A stretch of DNA of 64,000 nucleotides from positions 1 through 64,000 of the forward strand of contig JAJUFH010000006.1 of assembly GCA_029266035.1 (NCBI GenBank), written 5' to 3'. Source of the DNA: Sinomicrobium sp. Lineage in GTDB: Bacteria > Bacteroidota > Bacteroidia > Flavobacteriales > Flavobacteriaceae. Numbering within the stretch: position 1 is the first letter of the stretch; each line of letters opens with the position of its first letter. A model generated the notes under the pieces. That model saw only the letters and a list, made by a program, of their open reading frames with translations, searched no databases and had not been told where the DNA came from. The position numbers and the translations under genes were made by a program. Of this stretch, positions 32,992 to 42,818 are shown in pieces.

Positions 32992-34584
32992 TTAGGCCAC
33001 TCCCAGGGGAGAAAAAAAGACAAAGACCAACACCATTGCCAAAAGCAAGACAAAAGCAGCCCAATACCGGTATCTCCACGGAGCGAGATCTATATCTGTT
33101 CTTACATTCTCTCGATAGCAATACTTCGGGAACCACCGTGTAGACAACAACATACAAGCTGAGGTTAGCACAAACAATACCCCTAACAAATGAAGGTAAT
33201 GCAGAGAAATATCCAATATAAAGTTGCAGATAAAATACGCGAGAATAAAAAAGACCAATCCTGTTTTTGCTGCTCCGGGAGGCACCTTTCGAGTTACAAA
33301 ACCTATAAATATAATGGTGAATACGGGCACCGAAAACATCCCGGTAAGCTGTTGTAAATAGGTGTAAAAACCGCTATCTACAAACATGATAAACGGCGCA
33401 CAACACATTGCCAATAGAGAAATCGCTATCTCAAATCGCTTTCCGTTGCGCACCAGCATAGCTTCTGTAGTCTTCCTACCTCGCAATTTCATCCAAGGCT
33501 TGTAAAGGTTGAGTATAAATAGGGTGCTGCTGCTGTTAAGCCCGGCATTAAATGTAGTTATGGCCGCACCCAATACTACAGCTGCAGTCAGACCCGTCAT
33601 CACCGCAGGCAGCGTATCTCTCACCACCAAGGGAAATACAGCTGCGGTATGAGGTAAATCGTCGTAGAGATGCACTCCAATGATACCTGGGACGTTGATG
33701 AGAAAAGGACACAGTAATTTTCCCACACAAGCCAATGCCATTCCTCTCTGACTATGAGACAAATTTTTTGCGGTCATGGCTTGCTGTACGATGTATTGTT
33801 CCATCCCCCAGTAATACAGATTGATAATAAACATTCCTGTAAAAATGGTGCCGAAGGGAATTTCATCGCCAACGCTCCCGATAGAGTTCAGGTGTTCTTT
33901 GTGATTGGCGAGCACCTGTTGTAAGCCCTCCCCCCAATTACCATCTCCAAGGTATTTGAATCCGAAATACGGAAAGGCTATTCCAATCACCAAAAAACCA
34001 ATACTGAGCACACTATCCGAAATGGTAATAGCTCTCAGTCCTCCTAATATGGAATACACCGCTCCAATCACCCCTATTGCCCACACTACAATCCAGATAT
34101 TCTGCCAATAGGTGAGCTTGAGAAAGTCGAGAAAGTCAAACATTCCGGTAAAAGCAACCGCTCCTCCGTACAATACTGCAGGAAGCAGGTTTGCGATATA
34201 GCTGATTAGGAACACCAGAGATACCAGCCGCTTTGTAGAAGCATCGTACCTCTTGCCTAGAAAGTCGGGAATGGTCATAGCTCCGGTACGGAAGTACACC
34301 GGTAAAAAAAACTCTGCCACCAGCAACATGGCCAAGACAGAACTGACTCCCCAGGCCATGACACTCATATTGTTGATATAAATAGACTCGTTCTCTCCTA
34401 TAAACTGGTTGGCACTTATATTGCTGAGGAAAAGAGCCCCTCCAACCACCCAAAAACTGTTTTTCTGATTGGCAAAAAACAAGCCTGTAGTAGTCTCTGT
34501 AGTCTTTTTTTTGGTTTTCCACCAAGAGACAAAGGCTACGATAAAGGTAAAAAGTATAAAGCTCGAAACAGTGGAAACATCCAT
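32992..34584 (-). CDS. SSS-family sodium:solute (sugar) symporter
   Basis: The 530-residue membrane protein has about 14 hydrophobic spans and SSS landmarks: FFANQKNSFWVVGGALFLSNISANQFIGENE near the N-terminus (sodium site region), PDFLGKRYDASTKR, GGLRAITISDSVL and the later VPGIIGVHLYDDLPHTAAVFPLV. The SglT-like form imports monosaccharides with Na+ over the inner membrane. It starts three bases after the GntR-type regulator and is followed by SusC. In this locus galactose or fucose would be the likely cargo, an inference from the GH content. Confidence 0.9.
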   Translation of the reverse strand: MDVSTVSSFILFTFIVAFVSWWKTKKKTTETTTGLFFANQKNSFWVVGGALFLSNISANQFIGENESIYINNMSVMAWGVSSVLAMLLVAEFFLPVYFRTGAMTIPDFLGKRYDASTKRLVSLVFLISYIANLLPAVLYGGAVAFTGMFDFLDFLKLTYWQNIWIVVWAIGVIGAVYSILGGLRAITISDSVLSIGFLVIGIAFPYFGFKYLGDGNWGEGLQQVLANHKEHLNSIGSVGDEIPFGTIFTGMFIINLYYWGMEQYIVQQAMTAKNLSHSQRGMALACVGKLLCPFLINVPGIIGVHLYDDLPHTAAVFPLVVRDTLPAVMTGLTAAVVLGAAITTFNAGLNSSSTLFILNLYKPWMKLRGRKTTEAMLVRNGKRFEIAISLLAMCCAPFIMFVDSGFYTYLQQLTGMFSVPVFTIIFIGFVTRKVPPGAAKTGLVFFILAYFICNFILDISLHYLHLLGVLFVLTSACMLLSTRWFPKYCYRENVRTDIDLAPWRYRYWAAFVLLLAMVLVFVFFSPLGVA

Positions 34585-34587
34585 TGC

Positions 34588-35628
34588 CTATAGTGAATTT
34601 CGCTCTATCAATACGGTTGGGAGCACCTCGTTGACCTTTTCCTTATTCAAGACAAAATCGGCAGCCTTACTACCCATAAGCGCAAAGTCTGTTGAAAATG
34701 TGGTCACCCCATCAAATATAATTTCCTTGATGATGTCGTCATTATGCGATATAAATCCGACATCCTTACCCAACTTAAACCCTTTAGCTTTGGTGTCTTT
34801 CAACATTTCCCAAAGCTCGAGGTTGTGTATGGTAAAATAGACCTTGCCCTTTTCGAGAGATCCCGGCTCATAATTGTCCCGTATCACCGCATTTATACGG
34901 TATTTTCGAACAAAATCATTAAAAGATTCGAGAATTTCCACAGGTTCGGCAGAATTGTCCTTTCTGAAGAAAAACACAAATTGATCAAACTTCTCAATCT
35001 TGTCTTTGAGTTTACAAAAGGCCTCGTAAGAAGACTTCCTGAACTCCTGAACTATATAATTATAATTCTCCTTCGTTTCCACATAGCGGTCTACCAGCAG
35101 CACCCTGTTTACGGGCAACAAACTCAACAGTTCGGGGGTATCGGCATTGGGGATGGGCGCTATGACATACATCCCGTATTTTCCTCTTATGCTGTTTACT
35201 ATATTGTCGAAGGCAGCATAGTTATTGTGGTGAAAGAAAACGTCCAGCTGTATGTTTTCGCCCAGCCCTTTTCTGAAATTCTCATAAAAGGTCTCCTGAA
35301 AAATATCGAAGGCGTAGATTACCAGAGCCACTTTTAACTCTTGCTGAATATCCTCTGTGGCTACAAAATACCCCAATCGGTTTTTCGACTCAATAATCCC
35401 ACTGTGAACGAGCTCTTTATAGGCCTTGACAATGGTCTCCCTGGCGAAGCCCAACTCCTGTATCATCTTGTTTACAGAAGGGAGCATCTCTCCTTTAGAG
35501 ATCAGTTTTTCATTAATGGCATTCAATACCCCCTGCACGATTTGCTCGTGTTTGGACAGGGAATTAACCGATTCCAATTCCCGAATCTGTCTTACCACTT
35601 GCTCCATGTAACTTGTGTATTTTGCCAC
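34588..35628 (-). CDS. GntR-type regulator with LacI-like sugar-binding domain
   Basis: The 346-residue protein has a GntR winged helix at about residues 20-90 (IVQGVLNAINEKLISKGEMLPSVNKMIQELGFARETIVKAYKELV) and a periplasmic-binding-protein-like domain (VALVIYAFDIFQETFYENF, YVIAPIPNADTPELLSLLP, VGFISHNDDIIKEIIFDGVTTFSTD) as found in LacI-type effector domains. Such regulators control utilisation loci in response to a released monosaccharide. It lies between GH36 (29 bases) and the transporter (3 bases), so it is in the operon it probably controls. Confidence 0.88.
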   Translation of the reverse strand: MAKYTSYMEQVVRQIRELESVNSLSKHEQIVQGVLNAINEKLISKGEMLPSVNKMIQELGFARETIVKAYKELVHSGIIESKNRLGYFVATEDIQQELKVALVIYAFDIFQETFYENFRKGLGENIQLDVFFHHNNYAAFDNIVNSIRGKYGMYVIAPIPNADTPELLSLLPVNRVLLVDRYVETKENYNYIVQEFRKSSYEAFCKLKDKIEKFDQFVFFFRKDNSAEPVEILESFNDFVRKYRINAVIRDNYEPGSLEKGKVYFTIHNLELWEMLKDTKAKGFKLGKDVGFISHNDDIIKEIIFDGVTTFSTDFALMGSKAADFVLNKEKVNEVLPTVLIERNSL

Positions 35629-35657
35629 TAAGATATTATCTTCTGTTAAAACAAACC

Positions 35658-37862
35658 CTATTTAGCCACCCTTTTTAATTTGAGTACCACACTTGGGTTA
35701 TCTTTTTTCACATTCGGATTTACCCCAACTTTCATCAGATAATCCCCTGTATAGATCTCACTTTTGAAAACGGGCTGAGCTCCTGGGTAAACATTGATCT
35801 CCTCGACAGCATAGCTAGCGTCTGGGTCAAGCCCCTTGAGTTTGACAGGGGTAGGATTCCCTTGTTCGTAGCGATAATTTACCAGGTAGCTAAACACTAC
35901 AGCCTCCTCTTGCTGCTCTCCTACATACATCACCGAGGCGATATTGTTTTCCCACGGACTTCGAAGCCGGTACAGGTCGCCGTGCCATATCACATCTTCC
36001 AGCTCATTGTAATTAGCTATGGCCTGCTTGCAAAATTCCAATTCCTTATCTTCCAGCTCACTCACCACAATATCAAAGCCCAATTTACCCATCATAGCCA
36101 CATCGGTCTTGAATTTCACCGATTGATCACCCCAGTCGGTAACATGTGCAGCCATAGTGATGGCAGGATAAAAGAATGAGTACTCCCACTGCATATACAC
36201 CCGCTCTAAAGGATCGGTATTGTCGCTAGGCCAGAACTCTGTAAAGTACTGCAGAGCCCCGTAATCTACTCTTCCACCTCCACCGGAACACAGCATCATA
36301 GGCACTGTGGGATATTTTTCTCTAATCTTTTCCAGAACTTGGTAAAGTCCTTGTACATATCTGACATAAAATTCGGACTGATCTTCTCCCAGATAGTCAG
36401 AATACGCATTGTAGATTACAGCATTACAATCCCATTTAATATATGCGAGTTCGGGGTTTTCGGTAAAGAGATTATCTACCACTCCATACACAAACTCTTG
36501 AACTTCAGGATTGGACAGGTCGAGTACCAACTGATTCCTAAAATAATACTCTTCGCGTTGCGGTTGTTTGATCACCCATTCAGGATGTTTGTGGTACAAC
36601 TCACTGTCGGGACTCACCATTTCTGGCTCTATCCATATCCCAAATTTAACTTGGTTTTTCTTTGCCGTTTCTACTAGGGTTCCTATGCCATTAGGCAGTT
36701 TTTTGCGGTTGACATCCCAGTCTCCCAATGCCGCATCGTCGTTGTTTCGGGGATAGGTATTCCCAAACCAGCCATCGTCTAACAAAAACAGGTCAACGCC
36801 CAGTTTTTTGGCATCGCCAATCAACTTTTTCAGCTTCTTTTCGTTAAAGTCGAAATAAGTAGCTTCCCAGTTGTTCAACAAGGTTAAACGCGAACCCTGT
36901 CCGTCTAGCACCTTGTGGTTTCTGGCCCATCGGTGAATGTTTCGGCTCGCATTGCCCTTGCCCTTATTAGAGAAAGTAAACCAGAATTTTGGAGTGGTCA
37001 GATTTTCTCCCTTTTCCAATGTATATGCCGTAGCGTAGTTGTTAATACCGGAAATAATCCGCAGATTGTTTAATGGGTCTACCTCAAACTCGTTCCTAAA
37101 ATTGCCAGACCACTCCAGCCCTCCTATCAAGACATTGCCGTATTCCTCGGTGGCAGGCGCCCCAAGCGACACCGTAAAAACAGAGGGCTGAAACAAATTG
37201 GCTCGGCTTCCGAGTTTGGAGTCGAGCACCTTTACACCATGCGACAGTTTAGAAGTTTCAGGCTTCATTTCCATAGCCCAATCCCCGCTGTAGTGAGTCA
37301 GCCAAAAATCGTTGTTACCGTACAAATACAAATTGGCAGATGCAAATTTGCGCAACTGCAGTTCGCCCTCAGCTTTATTCTCAATAAGGCTCCAACTTTC
37401 TATCACATTTTCTTTCTCATACGATTTATAAAAAAGCTTCACCTCAAGAGCATACACCTTGTCTTTTAGCAAAAACATTGTTTCGGTCACACCAGGCGAC
37501 ACTTCTTTTTGTTCAGAAGAGACATATTCCAAACTCAGCGACATATTCCCATCTGCATGGGTTACCTCTACGGCTGGCTCCAAAAAATTTTTAGAACCCG
37601 CCGGGGTATAAGCCGAAGCGTATATTCCAGTATAGTTACTCCCCTGTTTATATTGAGCGGGTATCTTGCTATACTCGTCGTACTGTAATTTTTCTCCCAA
37701 GTATATCGCATTTAACTCGCTGTCTTCATTCACTTCAAATACAAGTGCATTTTCAGCTGTTTCTACAGTAATAATCTCCTGAGCAGCAACCTGAAGCAGC
37801 CCACACAATAACACTACAGGTATCATCAACCTTTTTAAAACGACGGTTAAGACTTTAATCAT
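35658..37862 (-). CDS. Glycoside hydrolase family 36 alpha-galactosidase
   Basis: The 734-residue enzyme has a signal peptide (VVLLCGLLQVAAQ), the GH36 N-terminal beta-sandwich, the barrel with NNWEATYFDFNEKKLK, FLLDDGWFG and IEPEMVSPDSELY, then YIKWDCN with nucleophile D478 and WPSDNTDP with acid/base D547; CSGGGGRVDYG is the substrate loop. It is a retaining alpha-galactosidase, here periplasmic. As first gene of the minus-strand run it stands next to the long divergent gap. It adds to GH97 a second alpha-galactosidase-type activity in the locus. Confidence 0.94.
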   Translation of the reverse strand: MIKVLTVVLKRLMIPVVLLCGLLQVAAQEIITVETAENALVFEVNEDSELNAIYLGEKLQYDEYSKIPAQYKQGSNYTGIYASAYTPAGSKNFLEPAVEVTHADGNMSLSLEYVSSEQKEVSPGVTETMFLLKDKVYALEVKLFYKSYEKENVIESWSLIENKAEGELQLRKFASANLYLYGNNDFWLTHYSGDWAMEMKPETSKLSHGVKVLDSKLGSRANLFQPSVFTVSLGAPATEEYGNVLIGGLEWSGNFRNEFEVDPLNNLRIISGINNYATAYTLEKGENLTTPKFWFTFSNKGKGNASRNIHRWARNHKVLDGQGSRLTLLNNWEATYFDFNEKKLKKLIGDAKKLGVDLFLLDDGWFGNTYPRNNDDAALGDWDVNRKKLPNGIGTLVETAKKNQVKFGIWIEPEMVSPDSELYHKHPEWVIKQPQREEYYFRNQLVLDLSNPEVQEFVYGVVDNLFTENPELAYIKWDCNAVIYNAYSDYLGEDQSEFYVRYVQGLYQVLEKIREKYPTVPMMLCSGGGGRVDYGALQYFTEFWPSDNTDPLERVYMQWEYSFFYPAITMAAHVTDWGDQSVKFKTDVAMMGKLGFDIVVSELEDKELEFCKQAIANYNELEDVIWHGDLYRLRSPWENNIASVMYVGEQQEEAVVFSYLVNYRYEQGNPTPVKLKGLDPDASYAVEEINVYPGAQPVFKSEIYTGDYLMKVGVNPNVKKDNPSVVLKLKRVAK

Positions 37863-38247
37863 TTCCGGATAACTTTAATAATATTGATTAACAATTTTCA
37901 CCTCCGACACATGAAATAAACACATCACACATGTCTGTTCTATTCTATTCCACAATAATACTATAAATTGATTAAACCCGAAAATTATTTTTGTTTAATT
38001 TCAAAGCCCCCTCTTTGCAGCGCTATATCAAAAACACTTTTATATTTAACAAATATTTTATTGTTTAACGAATGTTTTTTTATTTTTCTTAACATTGACA
38101 TATTATCATAATTGATAGCTTAGCACTGTTTTTTTGACAACAAAAAACACACATAGGAAGATTAATTAAATCAAGGACAGAAAAAAATAAGAATTCCCCA
38201 TTTCTACACACGAACTCTGGCTTTAGTATCATTTAATAAATTAAACT
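37863..38247. promoter_or_regulatory. Divergent AT-rich intergenic region between GH36 and NEW3 genes
   Basis: 385 bases without a gene, very AT-rich. It must hold the promoter of the GH36-led utilisation locus (leftward) and that of the NEW3-ABC cluster (rightward). I see no clean TTTG-TAnnTTTG pair in either direction and no strong hairpin, so no element is assigned. Confidence 0.5.
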
Positions 38248-39396
38248 ATGTACTCTTTTACAAAACACCATTATCGCTGGTTATTCAGTACACTTTTACT
38301 TATTTTATTATCGCATAGCCCTCTGAAGGCACAAAGTATTTCACTCTACACTCCCTACACCAAAATAGCGGTAGCTCCAGGAGAAACCATCAATTACACC
38401 GTCGATGTAATCAATAAAAGTGGTGGTATAAAGTCTTCAGCTATTACGGTTTACGGCCTCCCCGAAACATGGGATTACGATTTAAAATCTGGAGGATATA
38501 CCCTAAGAGAAATCGCTGTATTGCCGGGAGAAAAGAAGAATCTGACTCTCACGGTTCACGTGCCCTTAAAAATAGAAAAAGGCACTTACAACTTCGGGAT
38601 TTCCGCATCTGGATATACCCGTTTACCTCTTTCTGTCACAATCTCGAGAGAAGGAAACTCCCAGGCTCAGTTCACTTCCAAACAAAGCAATATAGAAGGA
38701 GCTGCAAACTCTACCTTTACCTATAATGCCGAACTTCGCAACGGCAGCAGTGAAAACGAGGCATACGCCCTCAGTGCTATGACAGAGCGAGGGTGGAACG
38801 TAATCTATAAGGCAGGTGGTAAAAAGATATCTTCAATCAATGTTGGTCCCAACCAAACAGAGCGAATCACCATAGAGGTATATCCTCCAGCCGAGATAAA
38901 GGCAGGAAAGTATAAAATCCCTATTATCGCGAGTTCTGGTAGCATCTCTGCACGCCTGGAGTTAGAAGCTGCAATTACCGGCACATACGACCTGCAACTC
39001 ACCACCCCCACGGGACTGCTGAGCTCCAAAGTCACCGCCGGAGATGATAAAAAAATCAAACTACTGCTCAGAAATACCGGTTCGGTAGGAATAGACAATA
39101 TCGATCTCAAATCGAAAGCTCCTTCAAATTGGGAAGTCACTTTCGAACCGAAAAAGATCAATCATCTCGAGCCAGGTCAGTCTGAAGAAGTTTACGCCAC
39201 TCTCGAGGCCGATAACAAAGCTCTAGCTGGAGATTATCAAGTAAACTTCCAAGCCAACTCCTCCGATGCTCGTTCGGAAGCCTCTTTCAGAATTTCAGTG
39301 CGCACCTCAATGCTCACAGGATGGGTTGGCCTGCTTATCATATTGTTGGCAGCGGGAGGTGTTTACACCCTGATTCGGAAATACGGAAGGAGGTAG
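38248..39396 (+). CDS. NEW3-domain exported protein with C-terminal membrane anchor
   Basis: The 382-residue protein has a signal peptide (LFSTLLLILLSHSPLKAQ), three Ig-like repeats of the NEW3 kind (VAPGETINYTVDVINKSGGIKSS, TYNAELRNGSSENEAYALS, LLLRNTGSVGIDNIDLKSKAPSNWEVTFEPK) and a C-terminal span (LTGWVGLLIILLAAGGVYTLIRKYGRR). NEW3 domains bear a historical alpha-galactosidase association but are structural. It is four bases ahead of an ABC ATPase gene, so it is the extracytoplasmic part of an ABC system. It is the start of a plus-strand operon separate from the utilisation locus. Confidence 0.85.
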   Translation: MYSFTKHHYRWLFSTLLLILLSHSPLKAQSISLYTPYTKIAVAPGETINYTVDVINKSGGIKSSAITVYGLPETWDYDLKSGGYTLREIAVLPGEKKNLTLTVHVPLKIEKGTYNFGISASGYTRLPLSVTISREGNSQAQFTSKQSNIEGAANSTFTYNAELRNGSSENEAYALSAMTERGWNVIYKAGGKKISSINVGPNQTERITIEVYPPAEIKAGKYKIPIIASSGSISARLELEAAITGTYDLQLTTPTGLLSSKVTAGDDKKIKLLLRNTGSVGIDNIDLKSKAPSNWEVTFEPKKINHLEPGQSEEVYATLEADNKALAGDYQVNFQANSSDARSEASFRISVRTSMLTGWVGLLIILLAAGGVYTLIRKYGRR

Positions 39397-39399
39397 CCC

Positions 39400-40368
39400 A
39401 TGGAAACACCTGTAATATCAACAAAGCAGCTGTGCAAAGATTACGGTGATATTCACGCTGTATGCAAGCTAGACCTCGAAATTAGGAAAGGAGAGATTTT
39501 CGGACTATTAGGACCAAACGGCGCAGGAAAATCGACCACTATACTCATGATTCTCGGACTCACTGAACCTAGTTCTGGTGAAGTGTCTGTCTGCGGATAC
39601 CACCCTACGACAAACCCTATAGAAGTAAAAAAAAGGGTAGGCTACCTGCCAGACAGTGTAGGCTTCTACGACAATATGTCCGGATTGGAAAATCTATGCC
39701 ATATAGCTAGACTCAATCGCATAAAAGAAAATGTAGAAGACACCGCTCTTCACTATCTCCAGAAAGTAGGACTGGATAGTGCAGCACACCGGAAAACTGG
39801 CACTTATTCGAGAGGAATGAAACAACGCCTCGGACTGGCCGATGTATTGATCAGAAAACCGGAAGTTATTATCCTAGACGAACCCACACTTGGAATAGAC
39901 CCCACTGGAGTTCGCGATTTCCTACAGCTCATTCGTGAATTGAGCCGTGAACAAGGACTTACCGTATTGCTGTCTTCTCACCACCTCCATCAGGTACAGC
40001 AGGTATGCGACCGGGTCGGGATTTTTGTCGGAGGTTCCCTGATCGCTCTTGGCGATATCCCCTCTCTCTCAAAAACACTACACCAAGGGCAAGCCTTTAC
40101 CGTAGAAGCCGAAATATCGGGTGATATCAATTTCAACAAGCATCCGGTAAAGAAAGAATTGCTCGCCATGAAAGAAGTAATCGAAGTAAAAGAAAACAAC
40201 GGAAGAGTACAGCTGTACTGCAGTAGTGATATCACCCCACTCATAGCGCGTACTTTAATCAATTCCGGACTGAATGTATCTTATTTATGTAAAAAAGAAT
40301 ACGGACTGGACGATATTTATCAACGATATTTTGAAGGAAATTATGAAACTAACCACAATATGGCATAA
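39400..40368 (+). CDS. ABC transporter ATP-binding protein
   Basis: The 322-residue protein has Walker A GPNGAGKSTT, the signature-like YSRGMKQRLGLADVLI, Walker B VIILDEPTLGIDP and the H-loop LLSSHHLHQV, with a C-terminal domain of ~90 residues as in ABC-2 exporters (CcmA/NatA type). It drives the permease encoded next, with a 26-base overlap. The substrate is not known; the NEW3 protein ahead of it is part of the set. Confidence 0.93.
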   Translation: METPVISTKQLCKDYGDIHAVCKLDLEIRKGEIFGLLGPNGAGKSTTILMILGLTEPSSGEVSVCGYHPTTNPIEVKKRVGYLPDSVGFYDNMSGLENLCHIARLNRIKENVEDTALHYLQKVGLDSAAHRKTGTYSRGMKQRLGLADVLIRKPEVIILDEPTLGIDPTGVRDFLQLIRELSREQGLTVLLSSHHLHQVQQVCDRVGIFVGGSLIALGDIPSLSKTLHQGQAFTVEAEISGDINFNKHPVKKELLAMKEVIEVKENNGRVQLYCSSDITPLIARTLINSGLNVSYLCKKEYGLDDIYQRYFEGNYETNHNMA

Positions 40369-41356
40369 CAGGATTTTTGAAGCCCTTAAAGACAACACTC
40401 AAACTTCGGCAACTTCACCTTCACCTTTTGTTGTAATGGTACAAAAGGAAATAAGCGATCACATCAAGAGTTGGCGTTTTATCGTACTCCTTCTCATGAT
40501 ATTGCTCACTTGCTTCGGATCACTGTACATATCGATAGCCAATCTACCCCAAGCCTTGGCAAACACCAACGACCCAAATCGTGATTTTGTATTTCTAAAA
40601 CTTCTAACTGCGTCAGATGGAACTCTGCCTCCTTTCCATATATTGCTCGGTTTTTTGGGACCCTTACTGGGAATAGGAATGGGGTTTGATGCCATTAATT
40701 CTGAACAGAACAACGGTACTCTCATACGAATCATGGCTCAACCTGTTCCTAGAGACTACCTGATCAATGCAAAGTTTACCGGCGCCATTGCCGTAGTCAC
40801 ACTGATGTTTACAATACTTAATCTGTTGTTGGTAGGACTGGGGATGATTATCACAGGGCTCTCCCCGACATTTGAAGAAGCACTTAGAATAGCGGGATTT
40901 GTCTTCGTATGCATCGTATATGTCGCCTTCTGGCTAAATCTGTCCATACTATTCTCGATAAAGTTTAGAAGAGCATCTACTTCGGCGCTTACAGCTATGG
41001 CCGTTTGGCTGTTCTTTACAGTTTTTTACCAAATCATTATAGGTATAAGCTCAAGAGCATTTGCCGCTTTAACAGTTCCAAAGGGCAGTTATATATTTCA
41101 AAAATTTCTGATAAGCCTGATCGACATCGCCCCCAGCAAGCTTTTTACCGACGCAACTTCTACGCTATTGATTCCATCAATACGGAGTCTTGGTCCGCTT
41201 TCTATGCGACAGATGCAGGGAGCCATCCCCTCTTCTCTGTCATTTACAGATAGCCTTATGATAATATGGCCTCAACTTACAGGACTCATTGCAGCAAGCA
41301 TACTGTGTTTTGCCATCTCTTATTACCTGTTTATGAGAAAAGAAATAAGATCATGA
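40343..41356 (+). CDS. ABC-2 type permease
   Basis: The 337-residue protein (start moved to the ATG at 40343, MKLTTIWHNRIFEALK; the track's 40274 start lies deep in the ATPase gene) has six hydrophobic spans: FIVLLLMILLTCFGSLYIS, the first loop GTLPPFHILLGFLGPLLGIG, then GAIAVVTLMFTILNLLLVGLG and further spans to the end SILCFAISYYLFMRKEIRS. The segment FDAINSEQNNGTLIRIMAQPVPRD is typical of ABC-2 permeases such as NosY/GldF-type. It forms the membrane part of the NEW3-ABC complex. Confidence 0.88.
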   Translation: MKLTTIWHNRIFEALKDNTQTSATSPSPFVVMVQKEISDHIKSWRFIVLLLMILLTCFGSLYISIANLPQALANTNDPNRDFVFLKLLTASDGTLPPFHILLGFLGPLLGIGMGFDAINSEQNNGTLIRIMAQPVPRDYLINAKFTGAIAVVTLMFTILNLLLVGLGMIITGLSPTFEEALRIAGFVFVCIVYVAFWLNLSILFSIKFRRASTSALTAMAVWLFFTVFYQIIIGISSRAFAALTVPKGSYIFQKFLISLIDIAPSKLFTDATSTLLIPSIRSLGPLSMRQMQGAIPSSLSFTDSLMIIWPQLTGLIAASILCFAISYYLFMRKEIRS

Positions 41357-41491
41357 CTTTTTTACATAGCCCAGCATTTAAATTTATCAGTTGGCAACTA
41401 CAATCTTCAATTCGGCCGAAATCAGAAGAAAGGTGATCAAAACCATTGCTTTCCAGAATGAATACTACAAGTTTATTTACCAGAGATTTAT

Positions 41492-42742
41492 TTACCCGGT
41501 AACCAACTGCACCGTATTTTGCAGTCGCTGTTTCAACAATACCTCCTTGTCCTTCTCCAAACTGTCGAGAGCCTCTTGGGTAGCATGCCTTATGGTATAG
41601 AGCGACACCCCCTCCACGCAATCCACCTTAAACTTGCCCTTGAGTATACGAAGCAAGTCGTGGAGATTGTTGAATTTGTTGTCTGCGCATACCGAAAAAC
41701 TGATGGCAGAGTTCTGAATCACATCCACCTTCATCCTGTGATCGTGTAGCAATTTGAATATTTCACTGATATTCTCTTCTACAATAAAAGAAAAGTCGAG
41801 AGATGACAAGGAGATCAGCACTTGGTCTTTTTTCACTATAAAGCAGGGTACCTTGGGCTCCAAGTCGTGCCCTTTACCTACTTTGGTACCCTTTTCCGTC
41901 GGGTTTAGAAACGACTTGACATGTAGCGGTATCTCTTTTCGCTGAAGAGGCTGCAGGGTTTTTGGGTGAATTACCGAAGCGCCATAAAACGCCAATTCTA
42001 TGGCCTCTGTATACGATATCTGATTGAGCAATCTGGTATTTTCAAAATAACGCGGATCTGCGTTGAGCACCCCCGGAACGTCTTTCCATATCGTCACGCT
42101 CTCCGCATTGAGACAATACGCAAAAATGGCAGCGGTATAGTCAGATCCTTCTCTCCCCAGTGTGGTAGTAAAGTTGTTGGGGTCGCTCCCCAAAAATCCC
42201 TGAGTAATGTTTAGCAATTCTTTATTTACTCCCTCATTGATATTTTGCTGCGTCCTCTCCCAATCTACATTGGCATCCCGATATCGATCGTCTGTCTTTA
42301 TGAGGTTTCTCACGTCGAGCCAAGTGTTCCTCACACCCACCTCTTTCATATACTGACTCAGTATTGTAGTGGAGACCAGCTCTCCAAAACCTATAACCTG
42401 ATCGTATACAAAGTTATAATTGGGCGACTTGTTGCGTTCTAAAAAAGAGCTCAATTCGGCAAAAAGACCATCAACTTTCCAGAACACGGGATGACTCTCT
42501 TTCTCAAAAAGCTCTAACAGTATCTCATTGTGGTACTTTCTAACCTCTTGTAGTGAACTCTGCAGCTCTTCAGTATTCTCAAAGTAGTTGCGAATCACCT
42601 CCTCGAGGGCATTCGTAGTCTTTCCCATAGCAGAAACCACCAACAAAGTATTTTCATACCCCACGGTTTCCAATACTTTAACCACATTTTTCACACCAGA
42701 AGCATCCCTTACCGACGCCCCTCCAAATTTAAATATTTTCAT
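41492..42742 (-). CDS. lysC: Aspartate kinase (monofunctional)
   Basis: The 416-residue enzyme phosphorylates aspartate, the first step to Lys, Met and Thr. Motifs: KFGGASVRDASGVKN at the N-terminus, VVSAMGKTTNAL, TTLGREGSDYTAAI (substrate loop) and DVPGVLNADPR, then two ACT domains (VLISLSSLDFSFIVEENISEIFKLL, FSVCADNKFNNLHDLLRIL) for feedback control. No homoserine dehydrogenase domain is fused. The order aspartate kinase, GNAT, fbp is a familiar neighbourhood in Flavobacteria. Confidence 0.93.
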   Translation of the reverse strand: MKIFKFGGASVRDASGVKNVVKVLETVGYENTLLVVSAMGKTTNALEEVIRNYFENTEELQSSLQEVRKYHNEILLELFEKESHPVFWKVDGLFAELSSFLERNKSPNYNFVYDQVIGFGELVSTTILSQYMKEVGVRNTWLDVRNLIKTDDRYRDANVDWERTQQNINEGVNKELLNITQGFLGSDPNNFTTTLGREGSDYTAAIFAYCLNAESVTIWKDVPGVLNADPRYFENTRLLNQISYTEAIELAFYGASVIHPKTLQPLQRKEIPLHVKSFLNPTEKGTKVGKGHDLEPKVPCFIVKKDQVLISLSSLDFSFIVEENISEIFKLLHDHRMKVDVIQNSAISFSVCADNKFNNLHDLLRILKGKFKVDCVEGVSLYTIRHATQEALDSLEKDKEVLLKQRLQNTVQLVTG

Positions 42743-42818
42743 GTTCTTAAGATTATAGGTAAACTATACACAAGCACTCCCCTACTGACATCAATCCGTT
42801 TTACTTCATCTCGACCTG

